The notes beneath the pieces were generated by a model. It was not told the origin of the DNA. It saw only the letters and a program-made list of their open reading frames with translations, and ran no database searches. A program made the translations under genes and the position numbers. Below, piece by piece: positions 36,393-46,008 of a DNA stretch of 64,000 bases; position 1 is the stretch's first letter, and each line of letters starts with the position of its first letter. Source of the stretch: Streptococcus oralis subsp. tigurinus (GTDB taxonomy: Bacteria; Bacillota; Bacilli; Lactobacillales; Streptococcaceae); contig NZ_AP018338.1 in the NCBI RefSeq assembly GCF_002356415.1, forward strand, positions 868,001 to 932,000. Direction: 5' to 3'.

Positions 36393-37508
36393 TTAATCTC
36401 CAATAATATTTTTTAAGGTTTGTGCGAGTTGTTTCAGTTCTTCCTCAGTGTTAAGAGGAGACAGGCTGATACGGACAGATTCTTTCAAACGATGCGAATC
36501 TGGTCCATAAAATGCTTTAAGCACATGACTGGTTTGTACAACACCAGCGGTACAAGCTGAACCGGTAGAAATTGAAATTCCTTCAAGGTCTAACCGTAGC
36601 AAGAGCAAATCATTTTTTTGACCAGGAAAGCCAATATTGACAACATAAGGAAGCTGGTATTGGCTTTCGTTGAGATAGTATTCTAGATCTGCAATCTCAT
36701 CTAGAAAAGCAGATTTTAATCCCTCTAGTTTTTGGTAATGTTCAGCTTGCTGCTCTAAGTCCTCTTTAAGAGCAGCGACCATGCCTACAATGGCAGCGAG
36801 GTTTTCTGTTCCAGCCCGTTTCTTTTGTTCTTGGTCTCCACCGTGAAGATAGGAATCAAAGTCCGCGGAAGAAGCATAAAGAAAGCCGATTCCCTTTGGT
36901 CCATGGAATTTGTGGGCAGAAGCACTGAGGAAATCAATTCCCAATTCCTCAGGATGGATAGGAACTTTTCCGATAGCTTGAACAGCATCTACATGATAAG
37001 CCGCAGGATGCTCTTTTAAAACACGTCCAATCTCAGCGATAGGTAAGAGACTGCCCGTTTCATTATTAGCATACATAGTGGAAACGAGAATAGTATCGTC
37101 ACGTAAGGCCTCTTGAATTTGCTGGGGAGTAATTTCTTGATTTACTGGTTGGATGATAGTCGCTTCAAAGCCAAAATGTTGCACCAGATAATCGATAGTC
37201 TCAAGCACAGAATGATGTTCAATAGCTGTCGTGATGATATGTTTTCCACGATTTTGATGACGGAGACAATAGCCAATAATAGCTGTATTGTTGCTTTCTG
37301 TACCGCCAGACGTAAAAAAGATATGTTGAGATTTTGTCCCCAATAACTGGGCTAGTTCCTGACGGGCTTCTCGCAAGAGTTTGCCAGCCTGTCGACCATG
37401 ACTATGAATACTAGAAGGATTACCGTGGGTTTCTTGCATGACCCTGGTCATTTCTGAAATAGCAACTGCTGACATAGGAGTCGTAGCAGCATTGTCCAAA
37501 TAAATCAA
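36393..37508 (-). CDS. Cysteine desulfurase (NifS/IscS-like)
   Basis: A 371-residue PLP enzyme that removes sulfur from cysteine for transfer to tRNA thiolation or other acceptors. Seen: MIYLDNAATTPMS at the start; the PLP lysine in SASAHKFHGPKGIGFLY near 205; and the catalytic Cys in STGSACTAGVVQTSHVL near 326. The start codon is TTG, preceded by AAGGTGA; no ATG fits. It heads the DUF1831-DUF4649 set, and prs lies ten bases upstream, so all four may share a transcript. Confidence 0.93.
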   Translation of the reverse strand: MIYLDNAATTPMSAVAISEMTRVMQETHGNPSSIHSHGRQAGKLLREARQELAQLLGTKSQHIFFTSGGTESNNTAIIGYCLRHQNRGKHIITTAIEHHSVLETIDYLVQHFGFEATIIQPVNQEITPQQIQEALRDDTILVSTMYANNETGSLLPIAEIGRVLKEHPAAYHVDAVQAIGKVPIHPEELGIDFLSASAHKFHGPKGIGFLYASSADFDSYLHGGDQEQKKRAGTENLAAIVGMVAALKEDLEQQAEHYQKLEGLKSAFLDEIADLEYYLNESQYQLPYVVNIGFPGQKNDLLLLRLDLEGISISTGSACTAGVVQTSHVLKAFYGPDSHRLKESVRISLSPLNTEEELKQLAQTLKNIIGD

Positions 37509-37517
37509 AGAATCACC

Positions 37518-38477
37518 TTATTTCTTTTTGTTGTAAGCAAAGAGTGGGCTGACTGGTTTTCTTTCATGGATGCGGACGATCGCATCTCCGATTAACTCGC
37601 TAGCAGTAATGTAACATACATTTTCAGGAGTTCTTTCTTTGGTTGCTACGGAGTCTGTCACTAGGATTTCTTTGATGTTTGTAGCGTCAAGGAGGTCTGC
37701 TGCACCTTCAACAAATAAACCGTGACTAGAAACTGCATAAATCTCAGTTGCACCTTCACGTTCAACGATTTTGGCAGCTTCAGAGAAAGTACGACCAGTA
37801 TTTAGGATATCGTCAATCAAGATAGCTTTCTTGCCTTCAACATCCCCAATGATATAGCCTTCGTTACGATTAGAATCGTCTTGGGCGTAGTCAATGATAG
37901 CGATAGGAGCATCAAGGTATTCAGCCAAACTACGTGCACGTTTAACACCAGAGTTCTTTGGACTGACAACAACAACATCGGAGCCAAGGAGTCCTTTATC
38001 ACAGTAGTGCTTAGCAAATAGAGGAACAGTATAAAGATTATCTACAGGAATATCAAAGAAACCTTGGACCTGAACAGCATGGAGATCAAGCGTTAGAACA
38101 CGACTTACACCAGCTTTGACAAGCATATTGGCAACTAGTTTTGCAGTGAGGGGTTCGCGAGAAGAAGCGATACGATCCTGACGCGCATAACCAAAGTAAG
38201 GAAGGACAACGTTGATACTATGAGCACTTGCGCGTACACAAGCATCAACCATGATTAATAATTCCATCAAGTGGTTGCTAACGGGGTAGCTGGTTGACTG
38301 GATGATGTAAACATCGTAACCACGGACACTTTCTTCGATGTTGACCTGGATTTCTCCGTCAGAAAATTGACGAGAGGATAATTTTCCGAGAGGTACACCA
38401 ACTGTATCAGCAATCTTTTGAGCGATTTCTGGGTTAGAGTTTAGGGTGAAAAGTTTCATGTTGTTTCTATCTGACAT
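37518..38477 (-). CDS. prs: Ribose-phosphate pyrophosphokinase
   Basis: Prs makes PRPP from ribose 5-phosphate and ATP for purine, pyrimidine, NAD, His and Trp synthesis. Seen: 319 residues from ATG 38477 ([15 protein letters not shown]); [27 protein letters not shown]; and the PRPP loop [18 protein letters not shown] near 215-232. An upstream ATG at 38534 would add a basic 19-residue tail not found in relatives. The order prs then cysteine desulfurase matches pneumococcus as recalled. Confidence 0.95.
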   Translation of the reverse strand: MSDRNNMKLFTLNSNPEIAQKIADTVGVPLGKLSSRQFSDGEIQVNIEESVRGYDVYIIQSTSYPVSNHLMELLIMVDACVRASAHSINVVLPYFGYARQDRIASSREPLTAKLVANMLVKAGVSRVLTLDLHAVQVQGFFDIPVDNLYTVPLFAKHYCDKGLLGSDVVVVSPKNSGVKRARSLAEYLDAPIAIIDYAQDDSNRNEGYIIGDVEGKKAILIDDILNTGRTFSEAAKIVEREGATEIYAVSSHGLFVEGAADLLDATNIKEILVTDSVATKERTPENVCYITASELIGDAIVRIHERKPVSPLFAYNKKK

Positions 38478-38588
38478 TATAGACCGTCCTCTGTAAACTT
38501 TGCGAATCTTCTTTGAGAAAGTTTTGTTTTTCAAAGCCAGATTCTTTTATTTTTATCTTTTCTATTCTACCAAAAAAAGGAGATTATT

Positions 38589-39158
38589 TCAGCTTTTTTT
38601 CATGCTTTTAATAAAACGAATTAATTTTGATGGAGCTTTCTGATAAGTTATTTGATTATCATCTAAAAATCTCTGAAAATCGGCTTTCCCTTTTTCATGG
38701 TCGGTGACTTCAAGCTCGAGTTCATAGTCCGTTTGGTCAAAGTAGTGACTTTCATCTAAGGCCATTAAGCCAATTTCTGTTTTCGTTTCATAACGAAGGG
38801 TTGAAAGGCAGCCTAAAACAAGCCAGTCATGACTTTCAATACCAATTTTAGCAAGCTTTTCTAGAACGAGCCCTTGAGGTAGTTTTTGTTTTTCTAGGTA
38901 TGATTCAGCTTCTGGAAGAGTTAGTTTCTGGTTGTATTCCATATTTCCTACAGTTTGAGGAACTTTTAAGGTCAATTCCGCCCAATCTGCAAAAGTGCGA
39001 ATGCGCATGGCAACCTTCTTTTCACGCAATTGAAAATCTGGTGTGTCAATGTAGTAGTTTTTCTGAAGGACGGATTGGATATGGGAAAACTGTTTTTTTA
39101 GATGATCATATTCCTCTTTTTTCAGAAGTGTTTTCAATTCTATTTCTAAATGTTTCAT
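38589..39158 (-). CDS. CYTH-domain protein (triphosphate tunnel enzyme family)
   Basis: A 189-residue protein with the CYTH signature ExExK near the start (LEIELKTLL), VAMRIRTFADWAELTLK in the middle and YELELEVTDHEKGKADF near 145. CYTH proteins bind triphosphorylated compounds in a charged tunnel, and members act as inorganic triphosphatases or thiamine triphosphatases. It is divergent from relQ, with 128 bases between the two starts. This pairing with a (p)ppGpp synthetase is conserved in streptococci as recalled. The substrate here is not known. Confidence 0.88.
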   Translation of the reverse strand: MKHLEIELKTLLKKEEYDHLKKQFSHIQSVLQKNYYIDTPDFQLREKKVAMRIRTFADWAELTLKVPQTVGNMEYNQKLTLPEAESYLEKQKLPQGLVLEKLAKIGIESHDWLVLGCLSTLRYETKTEIGLMALDESHYFDQTDYELELEVTDHEKGKADFQRFLDDNQITYQKAPSKLIRFIKSMKKS

Positions 39159-39192
39159 TTTTTCAACCTTTTCTATATCTTTGAAAGCGATT

Positions 39193-39202
39193 TATGGTAT
39201 AA
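39193..39202 (+). promoter_or_regulatory. relQ promoter
   Basis: TTTATGGTATAATGG is a TG-extended -10 box. It predicts a leader of about 80 bases before the relQ start at 39287. Confidence 0.55.
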
Positions 39203-39286
39203 TGGACAATGTATTTATTGTATACGAATGTACTGAAAAAATCAAAGATTTTCGACAGAGCAATCAAACATTACAAGGGAGAGAGT

Positions 39287-39958
39287 ATGACCATAGAATG
39301 GGAAGAATTTTTAGATCCTTACATTCAGGCTGTTGGTGAATTGAAGATTAAACTTCGAGGAATTCGCAAACAGTATCGTAAGCAAAATAAGCATTCTCCG
39401 ATTGAGTTTGTAACGGGTCGGGTAAAACCGATTGAAAGTATCAAAGAAAAGATGGCTCGTCGAGGAATTACATATGCAAGTCTAGAACATGATCTGCAAG
39501 ATATTGCGGGTTTACGTGTCATGGTTCAGTTTGTTGATGACGTTAAAGAGGTAGTTGAGATTCTACGTAAACGCCAAGATATGAGAGTCGTTCAGGAACG
39601 AGACTATATCACTCATCGTAAGGCTTCAGGTTATCGTTCTTATCACGTGGTTGTCGAATACACGGTTGATACGATCAACGGAGCGAAGACGATTTTGGCG
39701 GAAATTCAAATACGGACTTTAGCCATGAATTTCTGGGCTACGATTGAACACTCGCTCAATTATAAATATCAGGGCGATTTTCCAGAAGAAATCAGGAAAA
39801 GGCTGGAAATCACGGCCAAAATAGCCTATCAACTGGATGAAGAAATGGGTAAGATTCGTGATGATATCCAGGAAGCGCAGGCTCTCTTTGATCCATTGAG
39901 CAGAAAACTAAACGATGGTGTAGGAAATAGTGACGATACAGATGAAGAATACAGGTAA
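39287..39958 (+). CDS. relQ: Small alarmone synthetase RelQ
   Basis: A single-domain (p)ppGpp synthetase of 223 residues, lacking the HD hydrolase and regulatory domains of long RSH proteins. Seen: [17 protein letters not shown] near 80; the nucleotide-binding loop [18 protein letters not shown] near 115; and [23 protein letters not shown] near 145. Start ATG 39287 follows AAGGGAGAGAGT; an upstream ATG at 39209 would add residues not found in the family. Its 3' end overlaps nadK, so alarmone and NADP synthesis genes are linked. Confidence 0.95.
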   Translation: MTIEWEEFLDPYIQAVGELKIKLRGIRKQYRKQNKHSPIEFVTGRVKPIESIKEKMARRGITYASLEHDLQDIAGLRVMVQFVDDVKEVVEILRKRQDMRVVQERDYITHRKASGYRSYHVVVEYTVDTINGAKTILAEIQIRTLAMNFWATIEHSLNYKYQGDFPEEIRKRLEITAKIAYQLDEEMGKIRDDIQEAQALFDPLSRKLNDGVGNSDDTDEEYR

Positions 39959-40760
39959 ACGAGTTGACCTCATAGCAAATAGAAAACCTCAGAGTCAGAA
40001 GGTCTTGCATGAGCTGAGGGAAAAACTAAAGAAACAACATTTTATACTGAATGATACCAATCCCGACATCGTCATTTCGATTGGTGGTGACGGGATGCTT
40101 TTGTCTGCCTTTCACAAGTATGAGAATCAGTTAGACAAGGTTCGATTTGTAGGTGTTCATACAGGGCATTTGGGATTTTACACAGATTATCGTGATTTTG
40201 AGCTGGATCAGTTGGTGACCAATCTTCTGCTAGACACTGGTGCCAAAGTTTCCTATCCTGTTTTGAATGTCAAGGTAACGCTTGAAAATGGAGAAGTGAA
40301 AATCTTCCGGGCCTTAAATGAAGCGAGTATCCGTCGATCAGACCGGACCATGGTGGCAGATATCATCATTAACCATGTTCCGTTCGAGCGATTTCGTGGA
40401 GATGGAGTGACTGTTTCAACGCCGACGGGAAGTACTGCCTACAACAAGTCCTTGGGTGGAGCTGTCTTGCATCCGACTATTGAAGCCTTGCAGTTGACGG
40501 AGATAGCGAGTCTTAACAACCGAGTCTATCGCACTTTGGGATCATCGATCATTATTCCCAAAAAAGATAAGATTGAACTCTTACCGACACGCAATGATTA
40601 CCATACGATATCAGTCGATAACAGCGTCTATTCATTCCGTAATATCGAACGGATTGAGTATCAAATCGACCATCACAAGATTCACTTTGTAGCAACACCA
40701 AGTCACACTAGTTTCTGGAATCGTGTCAAAGATGCCTTCATCGGCGAGGTGGACGAATGA
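39942..40760 (+). CDS. nadK: NAD kinase
   Basis: NadK (PpnK) phosphorylates NAD to NADP. Seen: 272 residues from ATG 39942 ([13 protein letters not shown]), the start used by pneumococcal relatives; the GGDGML motif near 48-53; [10 protein letters not shown]; and [20 protein letters not shown] near 150. An ATG four codons earlier exists. It overlaps relQ by 17 bases and the rluD-like gene by four, so the three genes form one coupled operon. Confidence 0.95.
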   Translation: MKNTGKRVDLIANRKPQSQKVLHELREKLKKQHFILNDTNPDIVISIGGDGMLLSAFHKYENQLDKVRFVGVHTGHLGFYTDYRDFELDQLVTNLLLDTGAKVSYPVLNVKVTLENGEVKIFRALNEASIRRSDRTMVADIIINHVPFERFRGDGVTVSTPTGSTAYNKSLGGAVLHPTIEALQLTEIASLNNRVYRTLGSSIIIPKKDKIELLPTRNDYHTISVDNSVYSFRNIERIEYQIDHHKIHFVATPSHTSFWNRVKDAFIGEVDE

Positions 40761-41647
40761 GGTTCGAATTTATCGCAGATGAACATGTCAAGGTCAAAAC
40801 CTTTCTGAAGAAACACGAGGTTTCTAAAGGACTGTTGGCTAAGATAAAGTTTCGAGGTGGGGCTATCCTAGTCAATAATCAACCTCAGAATGCGACTTAT
40901 CTCTTAGATATTGGAGATAGGGTTACCATTGACATCCCAGCAGAGGAAGGCTTTGAAACCCTTGAAGCAATCGACCGTTCCTTAGATATCTTGTATGAGG
41001 ATGACCATTTTCTGGTTTTGAATAAGCCTTATGGAGTTGCTTCCATTCCCAGTGTTAATCATTCTAATACCATTGCGAATTTTATCAAAGGCTACTATGT
41101 TAAACAGGGATATGAAAATCAGCAGGTTCATATCGTGACCAGACTTGATCGAGATACATCAGGTTTGATGCTCTTTGCCAAGCACGGTTATGCTCATGCA
41201 CGATTAGACAAGCAACTACAACGAAAGTCTATCGAAAAACGTTATTTCGCTTTGGTTAAGGGCAATGGGGATTTGGAGCCTGAAGGGGAGATTATCGCCC
41301 CGATTGCTCGTGATGTGGACTCCATTATCACGAGACGGGTTGCTAAAGGTGGAAAATACGCCCATACATCTTACAAAGTTGTAGCGTCTTATGAGGATAT
41401 TCACTTGGTTGATATTCAACTGCATACTGGGCGAACCCATCAGATTCGTGTTCATTTTTCACATATTGGTTTTCCCTTACTTGGAGATGACCTCTATGGT
41501 GGAAGTTTAGAGCATGGCATAGAGCGTCAAGCGCTACATTGCCATTTCTTATCTTTTTATCATCCTTTTCTTGAAGAACAGTTGGAAATATCATCTCCAC
41601 TGCCAGATGATTTTAAGAATTTAATAACTAAGTTATCAATTAATTAA
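40757..41647 (+). CDS. RluD-type pseudouridine synthase
   Basis: A 296-residue RluA-family enzyme that converts uridine to pseudouridine, probably in 23S rRNA. Seen: an S4-like N-terminus (residues 1-70); [12 protein letters not shown] near 90; the catalytic Asp in [21 protein letters not shown] near 130; and [23 protein letters not shown] near 215. The exact target uridine cannot be read. The start overlaps the nadK stop (ATGA). Confidence 0.93.
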   Translation: MRFEFIADEHVKVKTFLKKHEVSKGLLAKIKFRGGAILVNNQPQNATYLLDIGDRVTIDIPAEEGFETLEAIDRSLDILYEDDHFLVLNKPYGVASIPSVNHSNTIANFIKGYYVKQGYENQQVHIVTRLDRDTSGLMLFAKHGYAHARLDKQLQRKSIEKRYFALVKGNGDLEPEGEIIAPIARDVDSIITRRVAKGGKYAHTSYKVVASYEDIHLVDIQLHTGRTHQIRVHFSHIGFPLLGDDLYGGSLEHGIERQALHCHFLSFYHPFLEEQLEISSPLPDDFKNLITKLSIN

Positions 41648-41664
41648 TATTAAAGGAGAAACTC

Positions 41665-42639
41665 ATGGAAGTTTTTGAAAGTCTAAAAACCAACCTAGTT
41701 GGTAAAAATGTACGCATCGTTCTCCCTGAAGGGAAAGAACCTCGTATCCTCCAAGCTACAAAACGTTTGGTTAAAGAAACAGATGTTATCCCAGTATTGC
41801 TTGGTAACCCTGAAAAAATCAAAATCTACCTTGAAATCGAAGGAATCACTGAAGGTTACGAAGTTATCGACCCTGACCACTACGCTAAGTTTGACGAAAT
41901 GGTTGCTGCGCTCGTTGAACGTCGTAACGGTAAGATATCAGAAGAAGAAGCTGTTAGACTCTTGCGTGAAGACGTTAACTACTTTGGTGTAATGCTAGTA
42001 TATATGGGCTTGGTTGACGGTATGGTTTCAGGTGCACTTCACTCAACTGCTGCAACAGTTCGTCCAGCCCTTCAAATCATTAAAACTCGTCCTAATGTTA
42101 CTCGTACTTCAGGTGCCTTCTTGATGACTCGTGGTTCAGAACGTTATCTTTTCGGAGACTGTGCGATCAACATTAATCCTGATGCAGATGCCTTAGCTGA
42201 AATTGCTATTAACTCAGCAATCACTGCGAAAATGTTTGGTATCGAACCCAAAATTGCTATGTTGAGCTATTCTACTAAAGGTTCTGGTTTTGGTGAGAAC
42301 GTTGATAAGGTAGTAGCAGCTACACAACGTGCGCACGAACTACGTCCAGACCTTGAAATCGATGGGGAATTGCAATTTGACGCTGCCTTCCACCCTGAAA
42401 CAGCAGCTTTGAAAGCTCCAGGAAGTAAAGTAGCTGGACAAGCAACTGTATTCATCTTTCCAAGTATCGAAGCAGGAAATATCGGTTACAAGATTGCAGA
42501 ACGTCTTGGTGGTTTCTCGGCTGTAGGTCCTGTTCTGCAAGGTTTGAACAAGCCAGTAAACGACCTTTCTCGTGGATGTAACTCTGATGATGTTTACAAG
42601 TTGACCCTTATCACTGCTGCCCAAGCAGTTCATCAATAA
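41665..42639 (+). CDS. pta: Phosphate acetyltransferase
   Basis: Pta interconverts acetyl-CoA and acetyl phosphate, the step before acetate kinase in mixed-acid fermentation. Seen: 324 residues, the short Gram-positive form without N-terminal regulatory domains; start MEVFESLKTNLVG; DGMVSGALHSTAATVRPALQII near 120; and GSKVAGQATVFIFPSIEAGNIGYKI near 253. A strong ribosome site AAAGGAGAA sits 17 bases after the rluD-like stop. A terminator follows. Confidence 0.97.
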   Translation: MEVFESLKTNLVGKNVRIVLPEGKEPRILQATKRLVKETDVIPVLLGNPEKIKIYLEIEGITEGYEVIDPDHYAKFDEMVAALVERRNGKISEEEAVRLLREDVNYFGVMLVYMGLVDGMVSGALHSTAATVRPALQIIKTRPNVTRTSGAFLMTRGSERYLFGDCAININPDADALAEIAINSAITAKMFGIEPKIAMLSYSTKGSGFGENVDKVVAATQRAHELRPDLEIDGELQFDAAFHPETAALKAPGSKVAGQATVFIFPSIEAGNIGYKIAERLGGFSAVGPVLQGLNKPVNDLSRGCNSDDVYKLTLITAAQAVHQ

Positions 42640-42644
42640 GAAAT

Positions 42645-42676
42645 AGACCTCTTTCCCTATGGGAAGGGGCTTTTTA
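42645..42676 (+). terminator. Terminator after pta
   Basis: CTCTTTCCC and GGGAAGGGG form the stem with a three-base loop, followed by CTTTTT. Confidence 0.75.
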
Positions 42677-42707
42677 GTACTGAGAAAAGGACAGTTAGAA
42701 GCTTCTA

Positions 42708-42722
42708 TGTTATACTAGATAT
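42708..42722 (+). promoter_or_regulatory. mutY promoter, predicted leaderless
   Basis: TGT then TATACT (42711-42716) ends six bases before the ATG at 42723, with no ribosome site in between. Confidence 0.65.
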
Positions 42723-43898
42723 ATGTTAGATTTGAAAGAACATGGTGTTGACATGTGGCCAGAGGAGAAGATCATTTCATTTCGTGAAAAACTCCTCAAG
42801 TGGTATGATGAAAACAAGCGAGATTTACCTTGGCGGAGAAGTAAAAATCCTTATCACATCTGGGTATCTGAAATCATGCTGCAGCAGACCAGAGTGGATA
42901 CAGTTATTCCATACTACGAACGATTCTTGGACTGGTTCCCAACTGTTGAAAGTCTGGCGAATGCCCCTGAAGAGCGTCTACTGAAGGCTTGGGAAGGATT
43001 GGGCTATTATTCTCGAGTACGCAATATGCAGGCTGCAGCCCAGCAGATTATGGCTGACTTTGGGGGTCAATTTCCAAACACCTATGAAGGAATTTTTAGT
43101 TTGAAAGGGATTGGACCATACACTGCGGGAGCTATTTCTAGTATCGCTTTTAACTTGCCTGAGCCAGCTGTCGATGGCAATGTCATGCGAGTTTTGGCAC
43201 GTTTGTTTGAGGTTAATCATGATATCGGAGTTCCCAGCAATCGAAAGATTTTCCAAGCTATGATGGAAATCTTGATTGATCCGAAACGACCAGGTGATTT
43301 TAACCAAGCACTGATGGATTTAGGTTCTGACATAGAGGCACCAGTTAACCCTCGACCAGAAGAAAGCCCTATTAAGGAATTTAGCGCAGCCTATCAGAAT
43401 GGGACCATGGATGTATATCCGATTAAAGAACCCAAGAAAAAGCCTCTCCCAATTTATCTCAAGGCTTTGGTTGTACGCAATGACCGTGGTCAATATCTAC
43501 TTGAGAAAAATGAAAGCGAAAAACTGCTAGCTGGATTTTGGCATTTCCCCTTGATTGAAGTTGATGATTTCTCAAGTGATGACGATCAGCTAGATCTCTT
43601 TTCTCAAGTCACAGAGGAAAGCAGAGCATTTGGACCAAGTCCTCAAGAAAACTTTGAGCAGGATTATGATTTAGAAGTGAATTGGTCCCAGCAAGTATTT
43701 GACCAGGTAAAGCATGTATTTAGTCATCGGAAATGGCATATTCAAATCCAAGCTGGCCAGGTGACAGAAACAAAGCAGTTTTCGGACAGAGAAATTCGTT
43801 GGGTTTCTCCTCAGGAGTTTTCTGATTATCCACTTGCGAAACCTCAACAAAAAATTTGGCAGGCTTATAAAACAACTTTTGAAGATAAAGGCCTATAG
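42723..43898 (+). CDS. mutY: A/G-specific adenine glycosylase MutY, without iron-sulfur cluster
   Basis: MutY removes adenine mispaired with 8-oxoguanine. Seen: 391 residues; the catalytic Glu in WVSEIMLQQTRVDTVIPYY near 45; helix-hairpin-helix LKGIGPYTAGAISSIAF near 125; the catalytic Asp in AVDGNVMRVLARLF near 142; and a C-terminal Nudix-like 8-oxoG recognition domain (about 240-385). Where the family normally has four Cys for a 4Fe-4S cluster (after ALMDLG), this protein reads SDIEAPVNPRPEESPIKEF with no Cys. The glycosylase core is otherwise intact, so it is probably an active cluster-free form. Confidence 0.94.
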   Translation: MLDLKEHGVDMWPEEKIISFREKLLKWYDENKRDLPWRRSKNPYHIWVSEIMLQQTRVDTVIPYYERFLDWFPTVESLANAPEERLLKAWEGLGYYSRVRNMQAAAQQIMADFGGQFPNTYEGIFSLKGIGPYTAGAISSIAFNLPEPAVDGNVMRVLARLFEVNHDIGVPSNRKIFQAMMEILIDPKRPGDFNQALMDLGSDIEAPVNPRPEESPIKEFSAAYQNGTMDVYPIKEPKKKPLPIYLKALVVRNDRGQYLLEKNESEKLLAGFWHFPLIEVDDFSSDDDQLDLFSQVTEESRAFGPSPQENFEQDYDLEVNWSQQVFDQVKHVFSHRKWHIQIQAGQVTETKQFSDREIRWVSPQEFSDYPLAKPQQKIWQAYKTTFEDKGL

Positions 43899-43927
43899 TA
43901 GCCATTTGTACCTTCTTTGCATTTTTT

Positions 43928-43936
43928 TGTTATAAT
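43928..43936 (+). promoter_or_regulatory. vicRKX promoter
   Basis: TGT then TATAAT (43931-43936), an extended -10 box. A short leader with AAAAGGTGA serves vicR at 43958. Confidence 0.65.
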
Positions 43937-43957
43937 AGATAGAGAAAAGGTGATAAA

Positions 43958-44665
43958 ATGAAAAAAATATTAATTGTAGATGATGAGAAACCAATCTCAG
44001 ATATTATTAAGTTTAATATGGCCAAGGAAGGTTATGAAGTCGTTACAGCCTTCAATGGTCGTGAGGCAATCGAGCTATTTGAAGCTGAGCAACCGGATAT
44101 TATTATCCTCGACTTGATGCTACCTGAAATTGATGGTTTAGAAGTTGCTAAAGCTATTCGTAAGACTAGTAGCGTGCCGATTATCATGCTATCAGCTAAG
44201 GATAGCGAGTTTGACAAGGTTATTGGTTTAGAGTTAGGTGCAGATGATTATGTTACAAAACCTTTCTCAAACCGTGAGTTGCAAGCACGAGTCAAGGCCC
44301 TACTTCGTCGTACGGATCTAGTTTCTGTGGATAGCCAAGAGTCTGATGAGAAGAAGACGCAGCCTTTACAAATTGGTGATTTGGAAATCGTTCCAGATGC
44401 TTACGTGGCTAAGAAATATGGTGAGGAATTAGATTTAACCCACCGTGAGTTTGAACTCTTGTATCACTTGGCGTCTCATATTGGTCAAGTGATTACGCGT
44501 GAACACTTGCTTGAGACTGTATGGGGTTATGACTATTTTGGTGATGTTCGTACTGTGGACGTGACCATTAGACGCTTGCGTGAGAAAATAGAAGACACTC
44601 CAAGTCGCCCAGAGTACATTCTCACACGTCGTGGTGTTGGATACTATATGAGAAAAAATGATTGA
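43958..44665 (+). CDS. vicR: Response regulator VicR (WalR)
   Basis: VicR is the essential OmpR-type regulator of cell wall metabolism genes. Seen: 235 residues; a receiver domain with VDDEKPIS, phospho-acceptor Asp in [13 protein letters not shown] near 52, and TKPF; and a C-terminal winged helix (about 135-232) with [23 protein letters not shown]. It overlaps vicK by eight bases. Confidence 0.97.
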   Translation: MKKILIVDDEKPISDIIKFNMAKEGYEVVTAFNGREAIELFEAEQPDIIILDLMLPEIDGLEVAKAIRKTSSVPIIMLSAKDSEFDKVIGLELGADDYVTKPFSNRELQARVKALLRRTDLVSVDSQESDEKKTQPLQIGDLEIVPDAYVAKKYGEELDLTHREFELLYHLASHIGQVITREHLLETVWGYDYFGDVRTVDVTIRRLREKIEDTPSRPEYILTRRGVGYYMRKND

Positions 44666-46007
44666 AGATATTAGACAAACTATTCTGACCAGCGATTTTA
44701 TCTTTATCCTGATTTTACTTGGCTTTATCCTGGTGGTGACCTTGCTGTTACTGGAAAATCGTCGGGATAATATCCGTCTGAAGGAGATAAATCAAAAGGT
44801 TAAGGACTTGATTGCAGGTGATTATTCTCAAGTTTTGGACTTGCAAGGAAGTACAGAAATCACCAATATCACCAATAATCTGAACGATTTGTCAGAAGTT
44901 ATTCGTTTGACCCAAGAAAATCTGGAACAAGAGAGTAAACGATTGAACAGTATTCTTTCTTACATGACAGATGGCGTTCTTGCGACCAATCGCCGTGGCC
45001 AGATTACCATGATTAACGATATGGCCAAGAAACAGCTCGGTGTGCAGAAAGAAGATGTTCTGAATAAAAGCATCCTCGAATTGCTTAAGATAGAAGATGA
45101 GTATGAGCTGCGTGACCTGATTACACAGATTCCTGAGTTGACGATTGACTCCCAGGATGTGAATGGGGAATACCTGAGCCTTCGTGTACGTTTTGCTCTG
45201 GTTCGTCGTGAGTCAGGTTTCATCTCTGGTTTGGTTGCCGTTTTACATGATACGACCGAACAGGAGAAGGAAGAGCGTGAGCGAAGACTCTTTGTTTCGA
45301 ACGTGAGTCACGAGTTGCGAACTCCTTTGACCAGTGTTAAATCTTATCTTGAAGCCTTGGACGAGGGAGCTCTGTATGATCCTGTTGCTCCTGATTTTAT
45401 CAAGGTTTCACTCGATGAAACCAACCGTATGATGCGGATGGTAACAGATCTCTTGCATCTCTCTCGTATTGATAATACGACAAGTCAGCTAGATGTGGAA
45501 TTGATTAATTTTACAGCATTCATCACCTTTATTCTCAACCGCTTTGATAAGATGAGAAGTCAGGATGACGAGAAAAAATATGAACTTGTTAGAGATTATC
45601 CAATTAATTCAGTTTGGATTGAGATTGATACCGATAAGATGACTCAGGTGATTGATAATATTCTTAACAATGCAATCAAGTACTCACCAGATGGCGGCAA
45701 AATTACTGTTAGCATGAAGACCACTGATGACCAGATGATTTTATCCATCAAAGACCAAGGTCTAGGTATTCCAAAGCAAGATTTGCCGAAGATCTTTGAC
45801 CGCTTCTATCGTGTGGATCGTGCAAGAAGCCGGGCTCAAGGTGGAACTGGTCTAGGTCTAGCCATCGCAAAAGAAATCATCAAACAACACAATGGCTTTA
45901 TATGGGCCAAAAGTGAATACGGTAAGGGATCGACCTTTACCATAGTGCTCCCTTATGATAAGGATGCCGTAAAAGAAGAAATATGGGAGGACGAAATAGA
46001 AGACTAG
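44658..46007 (+). CDS. vicK: Sensor histidine kinase VicK (WalK)
   Basis: The membrane kinase partner of VicR. Seen: 449 residues. The streptococcal form has one N-terminal helix (about 12-32) and almost no extracellular part. It is followed by a HAMP domain (35-85), a PAS domain (about 95-205), HisKA with the phospho-His in [21 protein letters not shown] near 218, the N-box [14 protein letters not shown] near 335, and G boxes DQGLGIP and GGTGLGLAI. Other Firmicutes have a two-helix version with an extracellular loop. vicX follows after one base. Confidence 0.96.
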   Translation: MIEDIRQTILTSDFIFILILLGFILVVTLLLLENRRDNIRLKEINQKVKDLIAGDYSQVLDLQGSTEITNITNNLNDLSEVIRLTQENLEQESKRLNSILSYMTDGVLATNRRGQITMINDMAKKQLGVQKEDVLNKSILELLKIEDEYELRDLITQIPELTIDSQDVNGEYLSLRVRFALVRRESGFISGLVAVLHDTTEQEKEERERRLFVSNVSHELRTPLTSVKSYLEALDEGALYDPVAPDFIKVSLDETNRMMRMVTDLLHLSRIDNTTSQLDVELINFTAFITFILNRFDKMRSQDDEKKYELVRDYPINSVWIEIDTDKMTQVIDNILNNAIKYSPDGGKITVSMKTTDDQMILSIKDQGLGIPKQDLPKIFDRFYRVDRARSRAQGGTGLGLAIAKEIIKQHNGFIWAKSEYGKGSTFTIVLPYDKDAVKEEIWEDEIED

Positions 46008-46008
46008 A

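Noticed and set aside
38478..38534. N-terminal extension of Prs from ATG 38534
   Set aside because: The extra 19 basic residues are not part of the family; the start at 38477 matches relatives.
39183..39196. TGAAAGCGATTTAT as a catabolite-response element at relQ/CYTH
   Set aside because: It lacks the right half of the consensus and overlaps the -10 region only by chance.
39222..39231. TACGAATG upstream of relQ as a ComX box
   Set aside because: The last base differs from the consensus, it lies downstream of a normal extended -10 promoter, and relQ is not known to me as a competence gene.
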